A stretch of 64,000 nucleotides of DNA from positions 310,001 through 374,000 of the forward strand of contig NZ_MSSV01000004.1 of NCBI RefSeq assembly GCF_002150505.1. The letters run 5' to 3'. Shown here piece after piece: positions 53,850-64,000 of the stretch. The stretch comes from Algoriphagus ratkowskyi (GTDB taxonomy: Bacteria; Bacteroidota; Bacteroidia; Cytophagales; Cyclobacteriaceae). Every line of letters begins with the position of its first letter. Position 1 is the first letter of the stretch. The notes beneath the pieces are model-generated. The model saw only the letters and a list, made by a program, of their open reading frames with translations. It made no database searches and was not told where the DNA came from. Made by a program: the position numbers and the translations under genes.

Positions 53850-53970
53850 GTTTCTGAAAGCATGAAATTCTCAAATAAATGATCAGGTGCGAATATGTGT
53901 TCATGAGAAGTAAGCGGAAATTACAGATTTTAACCGTTACATTCCTTGTGATTACATCCAATTATTTAGG

Positions 53971-55170
53971 TTATTGCCTCTCAATGTACATGACCGCGGA
54001 GTCTTCTATATATTTAGCAGGATTGAAGCTTGAGTAGAATTTATTCCGCAGGTTGTTTAATGGGCTATTCATCGCGATGATTTTTGAGGTAAACTCTATA
54101 GGGAATTTCCCTGAATCAGAATAGTTTTTCAAAAGTGCATCATATTGGTCAATATTTGCCAACATACGAGTGGTCAGCTGTCCAAATCTCAATCTCAAGG
54201 ACTGTACTTTATACATATAAGTCTCTACTTGCCCAAGCCATTTCCCCCTAGTATCAGCAGACCTGTCAAGAGTTGCGATTTTATCAGAAATCGATTTGCG
54301 GCTCTCGTTTTTAAATTGCTCGCGCTCCGAATCCAAGGTAGCTTTTAAATACCTCCTTTCGAATTGTTGTTTATCAATTCCAAAATAGCTCATCTGCTCA
54401 TCAAGTAAGCTTGTGTTTTCCTTTTGAAGTTGTTCTAGTTCTTGATTGATCAGCGTCCATTCGTGGTCTATGATAGATTTTTGTTGCTCAAATTGACTGG
54501 AAATAGTCAGGATTCTCAGCATTTCTGGAGTTTTGTCGTAGAGGTCTTTTTCTTTTTTCCCTAGTGTACCCATTAAACTTGTGACACCTGAAATTGCGGT
54601 GTTGACCATGGTCCCATAAAGTGGGACGATTGAAGATGCTGAAGATATTAATGTCAGGGAGTTTTGAAGTAAACCGGTCATTGGATCAGTTTTGCCATCT
54701 TTTTCATACCATTTGTCAAAGTCAGTTTTCCAGTTTGCAAAGCTTTTGTACTGTTGGATTTTTCCAATGCTCCCCAGCTGATCAAAAAATGATTGAGAGG
54801 TAAGAAATAGTTCGAGTGGCTGAATATCACGCTGTATGCTAAGTAGTTCAGTGAATGCCAATTGGCCGTTGAGATTTATCTTCGTTTTAGGAGCTTCTTC
54901 CAAGATTTTCAATCGTGTGTCAAGGGCAATTTGCAGTTTTTCCATGTCCTCGATTTTCTCTTTATCGGATGCTGTTTTGTTGTCCGTTGCTGCGAGTTTC
55001 TCCGTAAGTCGATTAACTATTTCCTCATTATTTTTCAATTTTTCATTCAGTTCCTTGAGTTGATTATCTCGGTCTGTTTTTATTTGCTCAGTTATTTCTG
55101 TTTGGGCATGGCCAAATGATGCTGAAATCATGAAAAGGATGAAGAAAAGAAATGTTTTAGTGTTCATCAT
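53971..55170 (-). CDS. Exported coiled-coil protein, unknown
   Basis: 399 residues with a signal peptide (cleavage after GHAQ near residue 23; the gene starts with two Met codons). Two coiled-coil stretches: about 30-95 (KELNEKLKNNEEIVNRLTEK) and about 225-300 (INQELEQLQKENTSLLDEQM). A hydrophobic hinge (LISSASSIVPLYGTMVNTAISGVTSLMG) lies near 172-198. No domain known. Probably periplasmic and structural. Confidence 0.7.
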   Translation of the reverse strand: MMNTKTFLFFILFMISASFGHAQTEITEQIKTDRDNQLKELNEKLKNNEEIVNRLTEKLAATDNKTASDKEKIEDMEKLQIALDTRLKILEEAPKTKINLNGQLAFTELLSIQRDIQPLELFLTSQSFFDQLGSIGKIQQYKSFANWKTDFDKWYEKDGKTDPMTGLLQNSLTLISSASSIVPLYGTMVNTAISGVTSLMGTLGKKEKDLYDKTPEMLRILTISSQFEQQKSIIDHEWTLINQELEQLQKENTSLLDEQMSYFGIDKQQFERRYLKATLDSEREQFKNESRKSISDKIATLDRSADTRGKWLGQVETYMYKVQSLRLRFGQLTTRMLANIDQYDALLKNYSDSGKFPIEFTSKIIAMNSPLNNLRNKFYSSFNPAKYIEDSAVMYIERQ

Positions 55171-55515
55171 ATCAATTGAGAGGAGGAAGCGATCTATTTT
55201 AAAATGTAAAATTCTGTTAGCTAATTCTACGCCAATTTCCCAAATTCAAGCTACATTAACTAGCTATGCAATAGTGAGTAGCAATAAAACTGAACATTGT
55301 GAATCATTCACGGATTCTTCTGGTCTCAACATTCCGCCCTAGAAATAAATACAGTCGGGTTATGGGTTCCAAAAGTCAATTGTTTGATTGATAGTCAAGT
55401 TTAATGAAAGAATTTTCTGATAAGAAAGGCGACGTTATTGGAGACTAAGGATTGCCAACTTTAGTCTAAATTTTAACCCTTGGGTCGCTAGAATCACGCT
55501 GAATATTTCAATCAA
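55171..55515. other. Gene-free region between a coiled-coil gene and GH20
   Basis: 345 bases, AT-rich, same-strand neighbours. No hairpin with a T-run, no repeat family copy and no coding frame with character found. Confidence 0.4.
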
Positions 55516-57144
55516 TTATTTGCCGACAGCAGAATCTGGTGCGTAGTAAATTCCTTTTTTCTCCCAGCTCTTTTGAAGCTTCTTCAAAGCGATTTTGAAG
55601 GCATCATAATTTTTATTTTCAGTTTCAGTCCATCCAACTTCAGCAAATGCTGCGATTCTTGGGAATACTAAAAAATGCATATGTCCATTAGTTGGAATCC
55701 ACTCTCCCCACATTTGCGAGCCAGTACCGATTACTTTACTGTGATACTTAGCATCAAGATTTTTTGGGATCGGATCAAAGGCATAAGCTTTGGACAATGG
55801 TATACTTCCATAGTCATAATCAAGGTAAGTATTGGTATGAAGTGAGTTGACAATTTCATATCCGCTGCTGACAGCTTGGTTGACCAACTCCTCATCTCCT
55901 TTCCAAAAATGTACAATGGTGCCTTCAGCCAATCTCTGATTCGATTCTGTATCACCTTCATCTTGATACTCATGTAGGTTATGCCCCATTATTTCATTCC
56001 AGCCCATCATACGATTTCCTTTGTTATTCAAATAACGAGATATACTGTTGGTGAAAAATATCTGTAAATCAGCTGGAGTAGATAGGTTCTTCTCTTTCAT
56101 GTAAGCGTTAATTGCGTCTGATTCTTTCCAGTGATTATACTTCACTTCATCGCCTCCTATATGAATTACTTTTGAAGGAAAAAGAGCAATCACTTCATCA
56201 AGTACATCCGTTAAAAACTTATAAACTTTTGGATCAGAAACATCATATACATCTGTCCCAACCCCAAATAGGATAGGTACTTCAATTTCCTTTTTCACGG
56301 TGCCTAACCATGGGTAGGCCGCAATTGCTGCGCTTGAGTGGCCAGGCATTTCTATTTCAGGAACTATAGTAATATGCCTCTCTTGAGCATACTTGATTAT
56401 TTCTTTGATTTGCTCCTGCGTATAAAAACCTTCATGTGGTTCAGCAGATTGAATAGGGCTGGCCCACTTGAGAGGCCCTACCTGGGTACTTTTTCTTTTG
56501 GATCCTACTTCAGTCAGTAGAGGATATTTCTTTATTTCAATTCTCCAACCTTGATCATCGACTAAATGCCAATGAAAAACATTCATTTTTAGTAAGGCCA
56601 TCTCATCCAATAGCATCTTTACCTGTTCCATTCCCTTAAAATAACGGGCTTCATCCAGCATAAATGCTCTCCACGCAAACCTTGGTGAATCAGTAATACT
56701 TACTGCGGGAATTTTCAGCGAGGAGGAGTTGCTTTTTACATCAGATGCTTGAGGTAGCAGCTGCTTTAGACTTTGCACTCCATAAAACCATCCGGTAGAA
56801 TTGGAAGCTGTTATTTCTAGCTTTTCATCGTCGATAATCAATTCATATCCTTCTTTTGGAAGGTCAGCTTTCATTCTAAAAACAATGGCTTTTTCGTTAG
56901 CAAGTTTTGCTTCTATGATTTCATTTTGAAAACCAAACTCCTCTTGGAGGTATTTTTGAAGGGTCAGGGCAGTTGCGTTGCTTATTGAGGACGCAATTAT
57001 GCTTACTTCTGAATTTAGCGTGAAACTTGCATTTTTTGTGATCAGCTCATTAGGCTGAGGGATGATTCTTATGCTTTGTGCTTTGAGATCGTTTATACTC
57101 AGAAAACATAAAAAATAAGAAATGAGGATTATTCCGATCTTCAT
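55516..57144 (-). CDS. Beta-N-acetylhexosaminidase (GH20)
   Basis: 542 residues with a signal peptide (cleavage after LKAQ near 23). An N-terminal GH20b domain (about 25-150), then the (beta/alpha)8 barrel with HWHLVDDQGWRIEIKKYP (about 192), PEIEMPGH and the catalytic pair D-E in HIGGDEVKYNHW near 318. It releases N-acetylglucosamine from chitooligosaccharides or glycans by substrate-assisted catalysis, in the periplasm or outside. It faces away from the glucan synthase gene, with 381 bases between. Confidence 0.95.
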   Translation of the reverse strand: MKIGIILISYFLCFLSINDLKAQSIRIIPQPNELITKNASFTLNSEVSIIASSISNATALTLQKYLQEEFGFQNEIIEAKLANEKAIVFRMKADLPKEGYELIIDDEKLEITASNSTGWFYGVQSLKQLLPQASDVKSNSSSLKIPAVSITDSPRFAWRAFMLDEARYFKGMEQVKMLLDEMALLKMNVFHWHLVDDQGWRIEIKKYPLLTEVGSKRKSTQVGPLKWASPIQSAEPHEGFYTQEQIKEIIKYAQERHITIVPEIEMPGHSSAAIAAYPWLGTVKKEIEVPILFGVGTDVYDVSDPKVYKFLTDVLDEVIALFPSKVIHIGGDEVKYNHWKESDAINAYMKEKNLSTPADLQIFFTNSISRYLNNKGNRMMGWNEIMGHNLHEYQDEGDTESNQRLAEGTIVHFWKGDEELVNQAVSSGYEIVNSLHTNTYLDYDYGSIPLSKAYAFDPIPKNLDAKYHSKVIGTGSQMWGEWIPTNGHMHFLVFPRIAAFAEVGWTETENKNYDAFKIALKKLQKSWEKKGIYYAPDSAVGK

Positions 57145-57525
57145 AAAACATGTATTTATTAATTATTATTCTACACAGCCAGTTTACATGATCATATTCA
57201 ATTAATTGGCATTGTCCAAATTACAATAATATTTCCCCTTCCTCAGATTCAAAACATAAGGAAGTATTGCCGATTATATTCCTTCCTTGGAAAAATAATC
57301 TATTTGGCAGTTAACCTGTGCAATCCTCGAACTCACTATATAAATAGCTTTCTATTAGATGAGAATTCTGGGATGATATCATGATGCTATCATTGCAAAT
57401 CCAACTCAAATTTAGAAAAAAACTAATTAAGTAGTAATTTTTACTGCTTCTCTTATGATTATCAGATTTTATATATTTTTTGACTACCTTTTAATACCTC
57501 CCTAGAAATAAATTATTTATTGACT
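57145..57525. other. Divergent intergenic region
   Basis: 381 bases between the GH20 gene (minus) and the glucan synthase gene (plus), so it must hold both promoters. CAAATTTA (57406-57413) is a TAnnTTTG match on the minus strand. On the plus strand a near-match (TATTTTTTG at 57474-57482, one base too long) lies 43 bases before the start. No repeats recognised. Confidence 0.35.
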
Positions 57526-60500
57526 ATGAAGCTTAAAAGCAATACAGTTTTTGAAATGCTATCCAGTATGCGTGAGTATTTTCAGAAAGGTAATTCCTTT
57601 CTGAATTCAAATTCATCAGACCCCATACGCTCAGAGTTATACAATTTCAATCAAATGAAAGCTCACGCGGTAATCGTAGCAGGTTCTCATCAGATATGGA
57701 AAGGCAAAAGGGAGGATAAACTTCTGAAAAGATTAGATGATAATGAGAAAATTTTGGTGGAGGTACGAAATCTCTTGGTTGAAAGTATTCAATCCGGACA
57801 ATCCATTACACCTGCTGCAGAGTGGCTTTTAGATAACTTTTATTTAATAGAAGAACAAATAGTAATTGCTAAAAAACACTTACCGAAAAAATATAGTGAG
57901 GGTTTGCCGTATTTGGCAAATGGAGATTCTAGAGGGATGCCCAGAGTATATGACATCGCAATAGAGATAATTTCACACAGTGATGGTCATGTTGATTCAA
58001 ACGGCTTGAGAAGCTTTGTGTCTTCCTATCAAACTGAAAAATTTCTCACGCTGGGAGAATTATGGGCTATCCCGATCATGCTTAAGCTTGCTGTAATAGA
58101 AAATCTTAGAAGGATAGCAGAAAATACAGCCTTAGATATGATTGACAATAATCTAGCAGATTATTGGAGTGAGCAAATGATAGAAACAGTCAAGAAGGAT
58201 CCTGCCGATCTAGTATTGACTATCTCAGATATGGCGAGATCAAAGCCTGTTTTGAACAGTCCATTTGTTGCTGGATTTACTCGCAAGCTACAAGGCAAAG
58301 GTCCCACATTTGCATTGCCAATCAGCTGGCTAGAACAACAGCTATCCAAAGAAGGCATAGCCGGGGCAGACTTAGTTTGGAATGAAAATCAGAAACAAGC
58401 TGCTGATCAGGTATCTGTAAAAAACAGTATAGTCACCTTAAGATTTATAGGTTCTGCTGATTGGCGCAAATTTGTAGAAGTTACAAGTAAAGTTGAGCAA
58501 ACCTTAAGAAAGGATATCACAGGCATTTATACCAAATTAGATTTTGCTACTAGAGATAGGTACAGGCATGTGATAGAATCTATAGCTGCTCATAGTTCGT
58601 TTTCCGAAACTGAAATCGCTGAGAAAACTATTGAGTTAACTAATCAATATCCTTTAAGTAAGGATCGATTTTCTAGAGAACAGCATGTAGGGTATTTTCT
58701 TATAGGTAAAGGATTAGACCAATTGCGGAAAGAATCGCAAATGCGCCCAACTTTTAGACAAACATTGACCAGCTTCATGGAGAGAAGGCCAGTGTTCATT
58801 TACCTTTTTTCAATATCAATTCTAACACTTTGCATCTCATTTGGGATGCTTTCAGTGGCCTGGATTTATGGAGATTTCAGCGTTTCAATTCTGCTTTTGG
58901 TTGGTGCATTATGTTTAGCAGGCGGCATACATCTAGCTATTTCCTTCACTAACTGGTTAGCAACTATTTGGGTTAAACCAAGAATTCTTCCAAGGCTGGA
59001 TTTTTCAAAAGGAATTCCTGTCGAGTATAGCACTCTGGTGACTATTCCAACCATGCTCTCGAGCAAAAATGAAATTGAAGAGAATATTGAAGCTCTTGAA
59101 ATTCGATTTTTAGCAAATCGAGAGAAGAATTTATACTTCAGTTTTCTGACGGATTTCACAGATGCGGACTCTGAGACTATGCCCAATGATCATCTGTTTG
59201 TCAATATTGTCAAGGAAAAAATTCAGCAATTGAATGTGAAATATAAACTGGACGGAAGTCCGGATATTTTTTATCTATTTCATCGACCTAGAAAGTGGAA
59301 TCCCAAAGAGAACAAGTGGATGGGATATGAGCGTAAGAGAGGAAAACTTTCTGCCCTAAATGCACTTTTAAGAGAAGGTGTGAGTGATGATTTCAGTCAC
59401 ACTGTTGGAGATTTTAGAGTCCTGAAAAGTATAAAGTATGTACTATCTCTTGATTCAGACACACAACTTCCCAGAGAAGCAGCTTGGAAATTGATCGCTA
59501 CCATGGCCCATCCTCTCAATCATGCCGTCTATGACGTGCGTAGAAAACGTGTCGTGGAGGGATATGGAATTCTTCAACCCAGAGTAGCATCCGATTTCCC
59601 AAAGAATCAAACCTCTCTCTATTTGCGTTTGCAGGGGGATATGAAAGGTATTGATCCTTACACCAGAGCTTCTTCTGATGTTTATCAGGACATTTTTGAA
59701 GAAGGTTCTTTTATTGGAAAGGGTATTTACGATGTAGATATATTTGAAAATGTGCTCGGCAATCGATTTCCTCAAAACCGTATTTTGAGTCATGACCTGT
59801 TAGAGGGGTGTTATACAAGATCAGGTTTGGTAAGCGATGTAGTGTTATATGAAAATAATCCTTCCAATTATGAGGCCGATATAAAGCGACATCATCGATG
59901 GATCAGGGGAGATTGGCAAATAGCCTCATGGGTACTTCCTTTTGTAAGAAATGCAAGTGGAAAATTGGTTGCAAATAATCTCTCTATAATTTCTCGGTGG
60001 AAAATAGCCGATAATCTTCGTAGGAGTTTATTGCCTATTTCTCTGCTGTTAATCTTGGTTCTTGGATGGTCTATATTACCCAAGCCTTGGTTCTGGACAC
60101 TTGGCGTAACCATTATAATATTGTTGCCTGTGATGGCTGCAGCCTTTCTGCAATTATTCCGCCGTCCTGAAGATTTAGATTTTAAGGCTCATATTACAGA
60201 TGTAGGTAATTCTGTTAAAGATGTGTTATTACGCTTTATGTTTGGTATAGCAGTATTGCCCTATGAAGCTTTTCGCTTCACAGACGCTATATTTCGGACC
60301 CACTGGAGAATGCTTGTAAGTGGTAAAAAACTATTAGAATGGACACCCTCTGCCACGGCTTCCAGTCAATCGAAAAATAGCTTATGGTTCATTGCTAAGA
60401 AAATGTGGATAGGGCCGGTTTTAGCATTTCTGTGTCTTATACTATTTCTAAATTCCAACTCACCTGCATTTTTTGTTTCCATACCTATACTCATTTTATG

Positions 60501-63500
60501 GTTTCTCTCTCCCTCGCTTGCTTGGAGATTAAGTCTGTCAGAAAAGGAAAGAGCCTCAAATCTCAACCTAGATGAAAAAATATTTCTGCGCAAAACGGCA
60601 AGAAAAACATGGAGTTTTTTCGAACACTTCGTAAATGAGGGAGAAAACTGGCTTCCTCCTGATAATTTCCAAAAACACCCAGATCCTGTAGTTGCACATC
60701 GAACTTCGCCTACTAATATCGGATTGTCTCTGCTTTCAAATCTGACAGCCTATGACTTCGGTTATATTGTGATGGATGAAGTGCTTTTAAGATGTAGCAA
60801 CACGATAGGCACTTTGCATAAGATGGAGCGCTTCAGGGGGCACTTTTACAATTGGTATGATACTCGAACTTTATCAATTCTAAAGCCTGCTTATGTATCT
60901 ACGGTAGATAGCGGAAACTTAGTGGGTCATCTTCTGATTTTACGCCAAGGAATTCTAGCTTTTAAATCCAAACCTATTTTCAATGTAGAAAGCTATAAAG
61001 GGATACATGCTACTTTAGGAATATTTCAAGATTTACTCAAAAATCAAAATAGTAAAGAAATAGAAGATTTGGAGATTTTACTTGTTGATGCGATTCGCAA
61101 AAAAAGTAATTCTTTAACAATGATAAAGGCAAACTTGGATGAAATAGCTACGCTAAGCAATAAAATAACCGAGTTTGATAACCACACTGAAATAGGTAAG
61201 TGGGCGACTAATTTTAAAAGCCAAATTAAAAATATACGCGAAGATTTATATAGTCATATTCCTTGGCTGGAGATGTTACCTGTGCCAGACACATTTGCTA
61301 CTCTGTCGAAAATGGATGAAAATCCATCTATTATCCAACTCCATGAAATAAGTGTGGAGCTTGTTCCACTGATTGAACAATATAAAAAAGAGACAAACCA
61401 AGAGGAAGACGTTGAATGGTTGATTAGAGTAGAATCTACCTTACAAAAAGGTCTACACTATATTCCGGAAAAACTTAGAAGATTTGAGGTAATAGCGGAG
61501 GAACTAGAGCAGTTAAGTATAGTAGAATATGATTTTCTATTAAACAAGGACACTAGTCATCTTTCAATTGGCTATAATGTGGACGAGCTGAGAAGAGATG
61601 ATAGCTATTATGATATGCTTGCCTCAGAAGCTAGACTGGGGATCTTTGTAGGTATAGCGCAAGGATTATTGCCGCAGGAAAGCTGGTTCTCTTTAGGACG
61701 TTTATTGACTGAATCAAAAAATGGCCCTGTACTCCTATCATGGAGTGGGTCTATGTTTGAATATTTGATGCCTCAGTTAGTAATGCCAACGTATGAGAAT
61801 ACGCTGCTGCATGCGACAAATAGGGCCATGGTAAAAAGGCAGATAGAGTATGCTGCAAAACGAGATGTGCCATGGGGAATATCAGAATCCGGCTACAACA
61901 GTGTGGACACAAGTTTAAATTATCAATATCAAGCCTTTGGTGTCCCTGGATTGGGTCTAAAGCGTGGATTGGAGGATGATGTAGTGATAGCACCCTATGC
62001 AACTATGCTTGCACTAATGGTCTCTCCCAAAAAAGCAACTTCTAATTTAAAGCTTTTAACCGAACTAGGTTTTGAAGGCGAATATGGGTTTTATGAAGCT
62101 ATAGATTATACCAAAACACGAGTTCCTCGTGGGGAAAATCATGTAGTCATTAACTCCTATATGGCTCATCACCAAGGGATGGGATTTTTATCTATTGCCT
62201 ATGTTTTAGTGAACAAGCCAATGCAACATCGTTTTGCTGCAGAGCTACGCTTTCAAGCTACACTATTGCTTTTACAAGAGCGTATTCCAAGGACCTCCAT
62301 TTTCCAAGCTCACACAGCTAAGGTGACTGAACTACTGACATCAAAAACAGATTCTCAGTTGCGAATTATAAATACACCAAACACCTCTGCTCCAGAATTA
62401 CAATTGTTGAGTAATGGTAATTATCAAGTGATGGTCACCAACTCTGGGGGAGGATACAGTCGCTGGAGAAATATCGCGGTAACTAGATGGAGGGAAGATG
62501 CCATTAAAGATAATTATGGGATCTATTGCTACATCAAAGATGTAAATAGTGGGCATTTCTGGTCAAATACTCACCATCCGACCCTTAAGCCAGCAAAAAC
62601 TTATGAAACAATATTTTCACAGGGAACTATAGAGTTTCATAGACAAGATTTTGGGTTTGAGACCAAGACGCAAATCGTAGTATCTCCCGAAGATAATGTA
62701 GAGATAAGGAAAATTAAGATTACTAATAGATCGCAGGTAGACAAAGTGTTGGAAATTACAAGTTACACCGAGATTGTTTTAGCCACTCAAGCCTCAGATG
62801 AGGCACATCCTGCTTTTAGTAACCTGTTCGTTCAGACGGAAATCAAGCGTGAATACAACGCCATTTTTGGTACAAGGAGACCCCGCTCCAAAGATGAAAT
62901 TCCGCCTCATCTTTTCCATTTAATGGATGTATATGGATGCGAAGTGGAGGAAATTTCTTATGAAACCGATAGGATGCAGTTTATTGGTAGAGGAAGAACT
63001 TTAGAGCATCCCTTAGCGCTGGATTCGAGACAACTAGCTGGTAATGAAGGTGCGGTGCTAGACCCAATTATGGCCATCAAGTATCGGATTACTATTAAAC
63101 CCTTTAAGACAGGTACAATAGATCTTATTTATGGGATTGGTGAGAGTCGTGATGCAAGTGAAGCGCTAATGAACAAGTACAGGGATAAAAATTTAAAAAA
63201 ACGAGCGCTGGATCTTTCCTGGACACATAGTCAGGTTTTGCTGAGACAAATTGACGCTTCAGAGGCTGATGCGCAATTATTTGGTAGACTGGCGGCATCT
63301 GTTATTTATTCGAATCCAGCCTTGCGCGCAAATGAATCTGTAATAAGAAGTAATTTCAAAGGGCAATCCAGTCTTTGGAGCCATTCCGTGTCTGGAGATC
63401 TTCCAATTGTATTGTTGCAAATTTTTGACCAAGAAAATCTGAGTTTGGTGTCCCAAATGATAAAAGCTCATGGATACTGGCAGCTGAAAGGGTTGACAGT

Positions 63501-64000
63501 AGATCTGATGATCTGGAACGAAGATCATGGCTCCTACAGGCATGAATTACAAGATCAAATTGTTGGAATGATCTCAGCCTTAAATACAATTACTGGGCAT
63601 ATTCCCGGAAAAATATATGTAAAATCTACGGATCAAATATCCTCAGAGGACAGAATTCTCTTTGAAAGTGTTGCCAAAATAATTATTAATGATAGTTATG
63701 GTTCTTTATCAGATCAAGTTTCAGGAAGATTCAGAGAGATTGGCTCATCCCCCTTATTAGAAGTCAAGCCGCAAGTGAATGCTGAAATAGGTGTTGAAAA
63801 CGTATTGCTCCCAAGTGATATGAAGTTCTATAACGGAACTGGAGGATTCACAGCGGATGGAAAGGAATACAAAATTCAAACTGATAGGAATTCATCAACA
63901 CCAGCTCCTTGGGTAAACATCATAGCAAACTCTATAATTGGAACTGTAGTTTCAGAAAGTGGATCAGCTTACACTTGGGCTGTGAATGCTCATGAGTACC
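57526..64000 (+). CDS. ndvB: Cyclic beta-1,2-glucan synthase (NdvB type), 3' end missing
   Basis: 2,158 codons are visible without a stop and the gene runs off the window; family proteins reach about 2,700-2,900 residues. Order seen: N-terminal cytoplasmic region (1-420) with AHAVIVAGSHQIWKGK; membrane segments near 425-445 and 455-490; a GT84-type glycosyltransferase (about 500-830) with D-x-D in YVLSLDSDTQLP (about 641) and RHHRWIRGDW; further TM segments near 831-875, 900 and 961-1001; a glycoamylase-like domain (about 1040-1620) with HRTSPTNIG, NWYDTRTL and the SWSGSMFEYLMP region; then a GH94-type phosphorylase domain from about 1625, with NSGGGYSRW, WSHSVSGDLPIVL and SGSAYTWAVNAHEY at the edge. 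It builds beta-1,2-glucan from UDP-glucose, cyclises it and sets ring size. It stands alone here. Confidence 0.93.
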   Translation, partial: MKLKSNTVFEMLSSMREYFQKGNSFLNSNSSDPIRSELYNFNQMKAHAVIVAGSHQIWKGKREDKLLKRLDDNEKILVEVRNLLVESIQSGQSITPAAEWLLDNFYLIEEQIVIAKKHLPKKYSEGLPYLANGDSRGMPRVYDIAIEIISHSDGHVDSNGLRSFVSSYQTEKFLTLGELWAIPIMLKLAVIENLRRIAENTALDMIDNNLADYWSEQMIETVKKDPADLVLTISDMARSKPVLNSPFVAGFTRKLQGKGPTFALPISWLEQQLSKEGIAGADLVWNENQKQAADQVSVKNSIVTLRFIGSADWRKFVEVTSKVEQTLRKDITGIYTKLDFATRDRYRHVIESIAAHSSFSETEIAEKTIELTNQYPLSKDRFSREQHVGYFLIGKGLDQLRKESQMRPTFRQTLTSFMERRPVFIYLFSISILTLCISFGMLSVAWIYGDFSVSILLLVGALCLAGGIHLAISFTNWLATIWVKPRILPRLDFSKGIPVEYSTLVTIPTMLSSKNEIEENIEALEIRFLANREKNLYFSFLTDFTDADSETMPNDHLFVNIVKEKIQQLNVKYKLDGSPDIFYLFHRPRKWNPKENKWMGYERKRGKLSALNALLREGVSDDFSHTVGDFRVLKSIKYVLSLDSDTQLPREAAWKLIATMAHPLNHAVYDVRRKRVVEGYGILQPRVASDFPKNQTSLYLRLQGDMKGIDPYTRASSDVYQDIFEEGSFIGKGIYDVDIFENVLGNRFPQNRILSHDLLEGCYTRSGLVSDVVLYENNPSNYEADIKRHHRWIRGDWQIASWVLPFVRNASGKLVANNLSIISRWKIADNLRRSLLPISLLLILVLGWSILPKPWFWTLGVTIIILLPVMAAAFLQLFRRPEDLDFKAHITDVGNSVKDVLLRFMFGIAVLPYEAFRFTDAIFRTHWRMLVSGKKLLEWTPSATASSQSKNSLWFIAKKMWIGPVLAFLCLILFLNSNSPAFFVSIPILILWFLSPSLAWRLSLSEKERASNLNLDEKIFLRKTARKTWSFFEHFVNEGENWLPPDNFQKHPDPVVAHRTSPTNIGLSLLSNLTAYDFGYIVMDEVLLRCSNTIGTLHKMERFRGHFYNWYDTRTLSILKPAYVSTVDSGNLVGHLLILRQGILAFKSKPIFNVESYKGIHATLGIFQDLLKNQNSKEIEDLEILLVDAIRKKSNSLTMIKANLDEIATLSNKITEFDNHTEIGKWATNFKSQIKNIREDLYSHIPWLEMLPVPDTFATLSKMDENPSIIQLHEISVELVPLIEQYKKETNQEEDVEWLIRVESTLQKGLHYIPEKLRRFEVIAEELEQLSIVEYDFLLNKDTSHLSIGYNVDELRRDDSYYDMLASEARLGIFVGIAQGLLPQESWFSLGRLLTESKNGPVLLSWSGSMFEYLMPQLVMPTYENTLLHATNRAMVKRQIEYAAKRDVPWGISESGYNSVDTSLNYQYQAFGVPGLGLKRGLEDDVVIAPYATMLALMVSPKKATSNLKLLTELGFEGEYGFYEAIDYTKTRVPRGENHVVINSYMAHHQGMGFLSIAYVLVNKPMQHRFAAELRFQATLLLLQERIPRTSIFQAHTAKVTELLTSKTDSQLRIINTPNTSAPELQLLSNGNYQVMVTNSGGGYSRWRNIAVTRWREDAIKDNYGIYCYIKDVNSGHFWSNTHHPTLKPAKTYETIFSQGTIEFHRQDFGFETKTQIVVSPEDNVEIRKIKITNRSQVDKVLEITSYTEIVLATQASDEAHPAFSNLFVQTEIKREYNAIFGTRRPRSKDEIPPHLFHLMDVYGCEVEEISYETDRMQFIGRGRTLEHPLALDSRQLAGNEGAVLDPIMAIKYRITIKPFKTGTIDLIYGIGESRDASEALMNKYRDKNLKKRALDLSWTHSQVLLRQIDASEADAQLFGRLAASVIYSNPALRANESVIRSNFKGQSSLWSHSVSGDLPIVLLQIFDQENLSLVSQMIKAHGYWQLKGLTVDLMIWNEDHGSYRHELQDQIVGMISALNTITGHIPGKIYVKSTDQISSEDRILFESVAKIIINDSYGSLSDQVSGRFREIGSSPLLEVKPQVNAEIGVENVLLPSDMKFYNGTGGFTADGKEYKIQTDRNSSTPAPWVNIIANSIIGTVVSESGSAYTWAVNAHEY

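Noticed and set aside
1..64000. tRNA, rRNA, CRISPR or prophage features
   Set aside because: I found no cloverleaf-like sequence, no regularly spaced direct repeat array, and no phage or integrase genes in the window.

Overview
The window looks like chromosome of a member of the Bacteroidetes, most likely a Cytophagales/Cyclobacteriaceae (Algoriphagus-like) bacterium. This rests on several things: near-absence of Shine-Dalgarno sequences, promoter-like TAnnTTTG (-7) elements, many signal-peptide hydrolases, PyrR next to PyrB, an MlaEFD set without mlaC, Tat-leader proteins of small families, and AT-leaning intergenic DNA full of short palindromic repeats. The genus is an inference; no rRNA or tRNA gene is visible. 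Almost all genes are ordinary chromosomal genes, and I see no prophage, integrative element, CRISPR array or insertion sequence with a transposase.

Layout. 1-133 is the end of a ClpB/ClpC-type chaperone with its terminator, followed by a decayed gene (248-562, minus) and an ECF sigma factor with a membrane partner (650-1815). 1887-4560 (minus) holds two small unknowns and a PolX/PHP protein. 4778-6907 is an EVE-domain gene, an overlapping 35-residue micro-ORF and a secreted protein. 6941-12331 holds pyrR-pyrB, an ABC ATPase/permease pair and a cystathionine beta-synthase-type enzyme. 12696-14064 is a membrane protein and a convergent PlsC acyltransferase.

14189-19018 is the most interesting part. 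A promoter-like site is followed by a 17-codon His-rich leader peptide and a complete attenuator (antiterminator and terminator). Then come phenylalanine hydroxylase and the second half of histidine biosynthesis (hisH, hisA, hisF, hisIE). The gaps between these genes are filled with inverted-repeat elements, including a 467-bp MITE-like unit between hisA and hisF. hisG, hisD, hisC and hisB are not in the window.

19398-28092 holds a BCCT transporter with a universal stress protein, a pair of exported peptidases (M24 and M1), an S41 peptidase lipoprotein, a Tat-dependent Dabb protein and an aldo/keto reductase. 28461-32821 (minus) is typA and a PadR regulator with three successive paralogous membrane proteins. 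33072-43870 contains glutaminase, a DUF389 protein, a single-domain response regulator, the MlaEFD lipid transporter, a membrane-anchored EEP-family protein, aconitase and a TonB-domain protein. 44040-57144 has pgi, a cluster of REP-like hairpins, several exported proteins (DsrE-like, methyltransferase, (alpha/alpha)6 glycosidase, GH20), a DAACS symporter, lipoate ligase, and an M23 peptidase pseudogene. From 57526 to the right edge runs one very large gene, a cyclic beta-1,2-glucan synthase (NdvB type), cut by the window end.

Central metabolism genes are standard. The material worth following up is regulatory and structural: the attenuator in front of phhA-hisHAFIE, the dispersed inverted repeats, the PadR/three-paralogue unit, the PolX with Asp-to-Glu changes in the polymerase motif, and the two previously coding stretches that have decayed.
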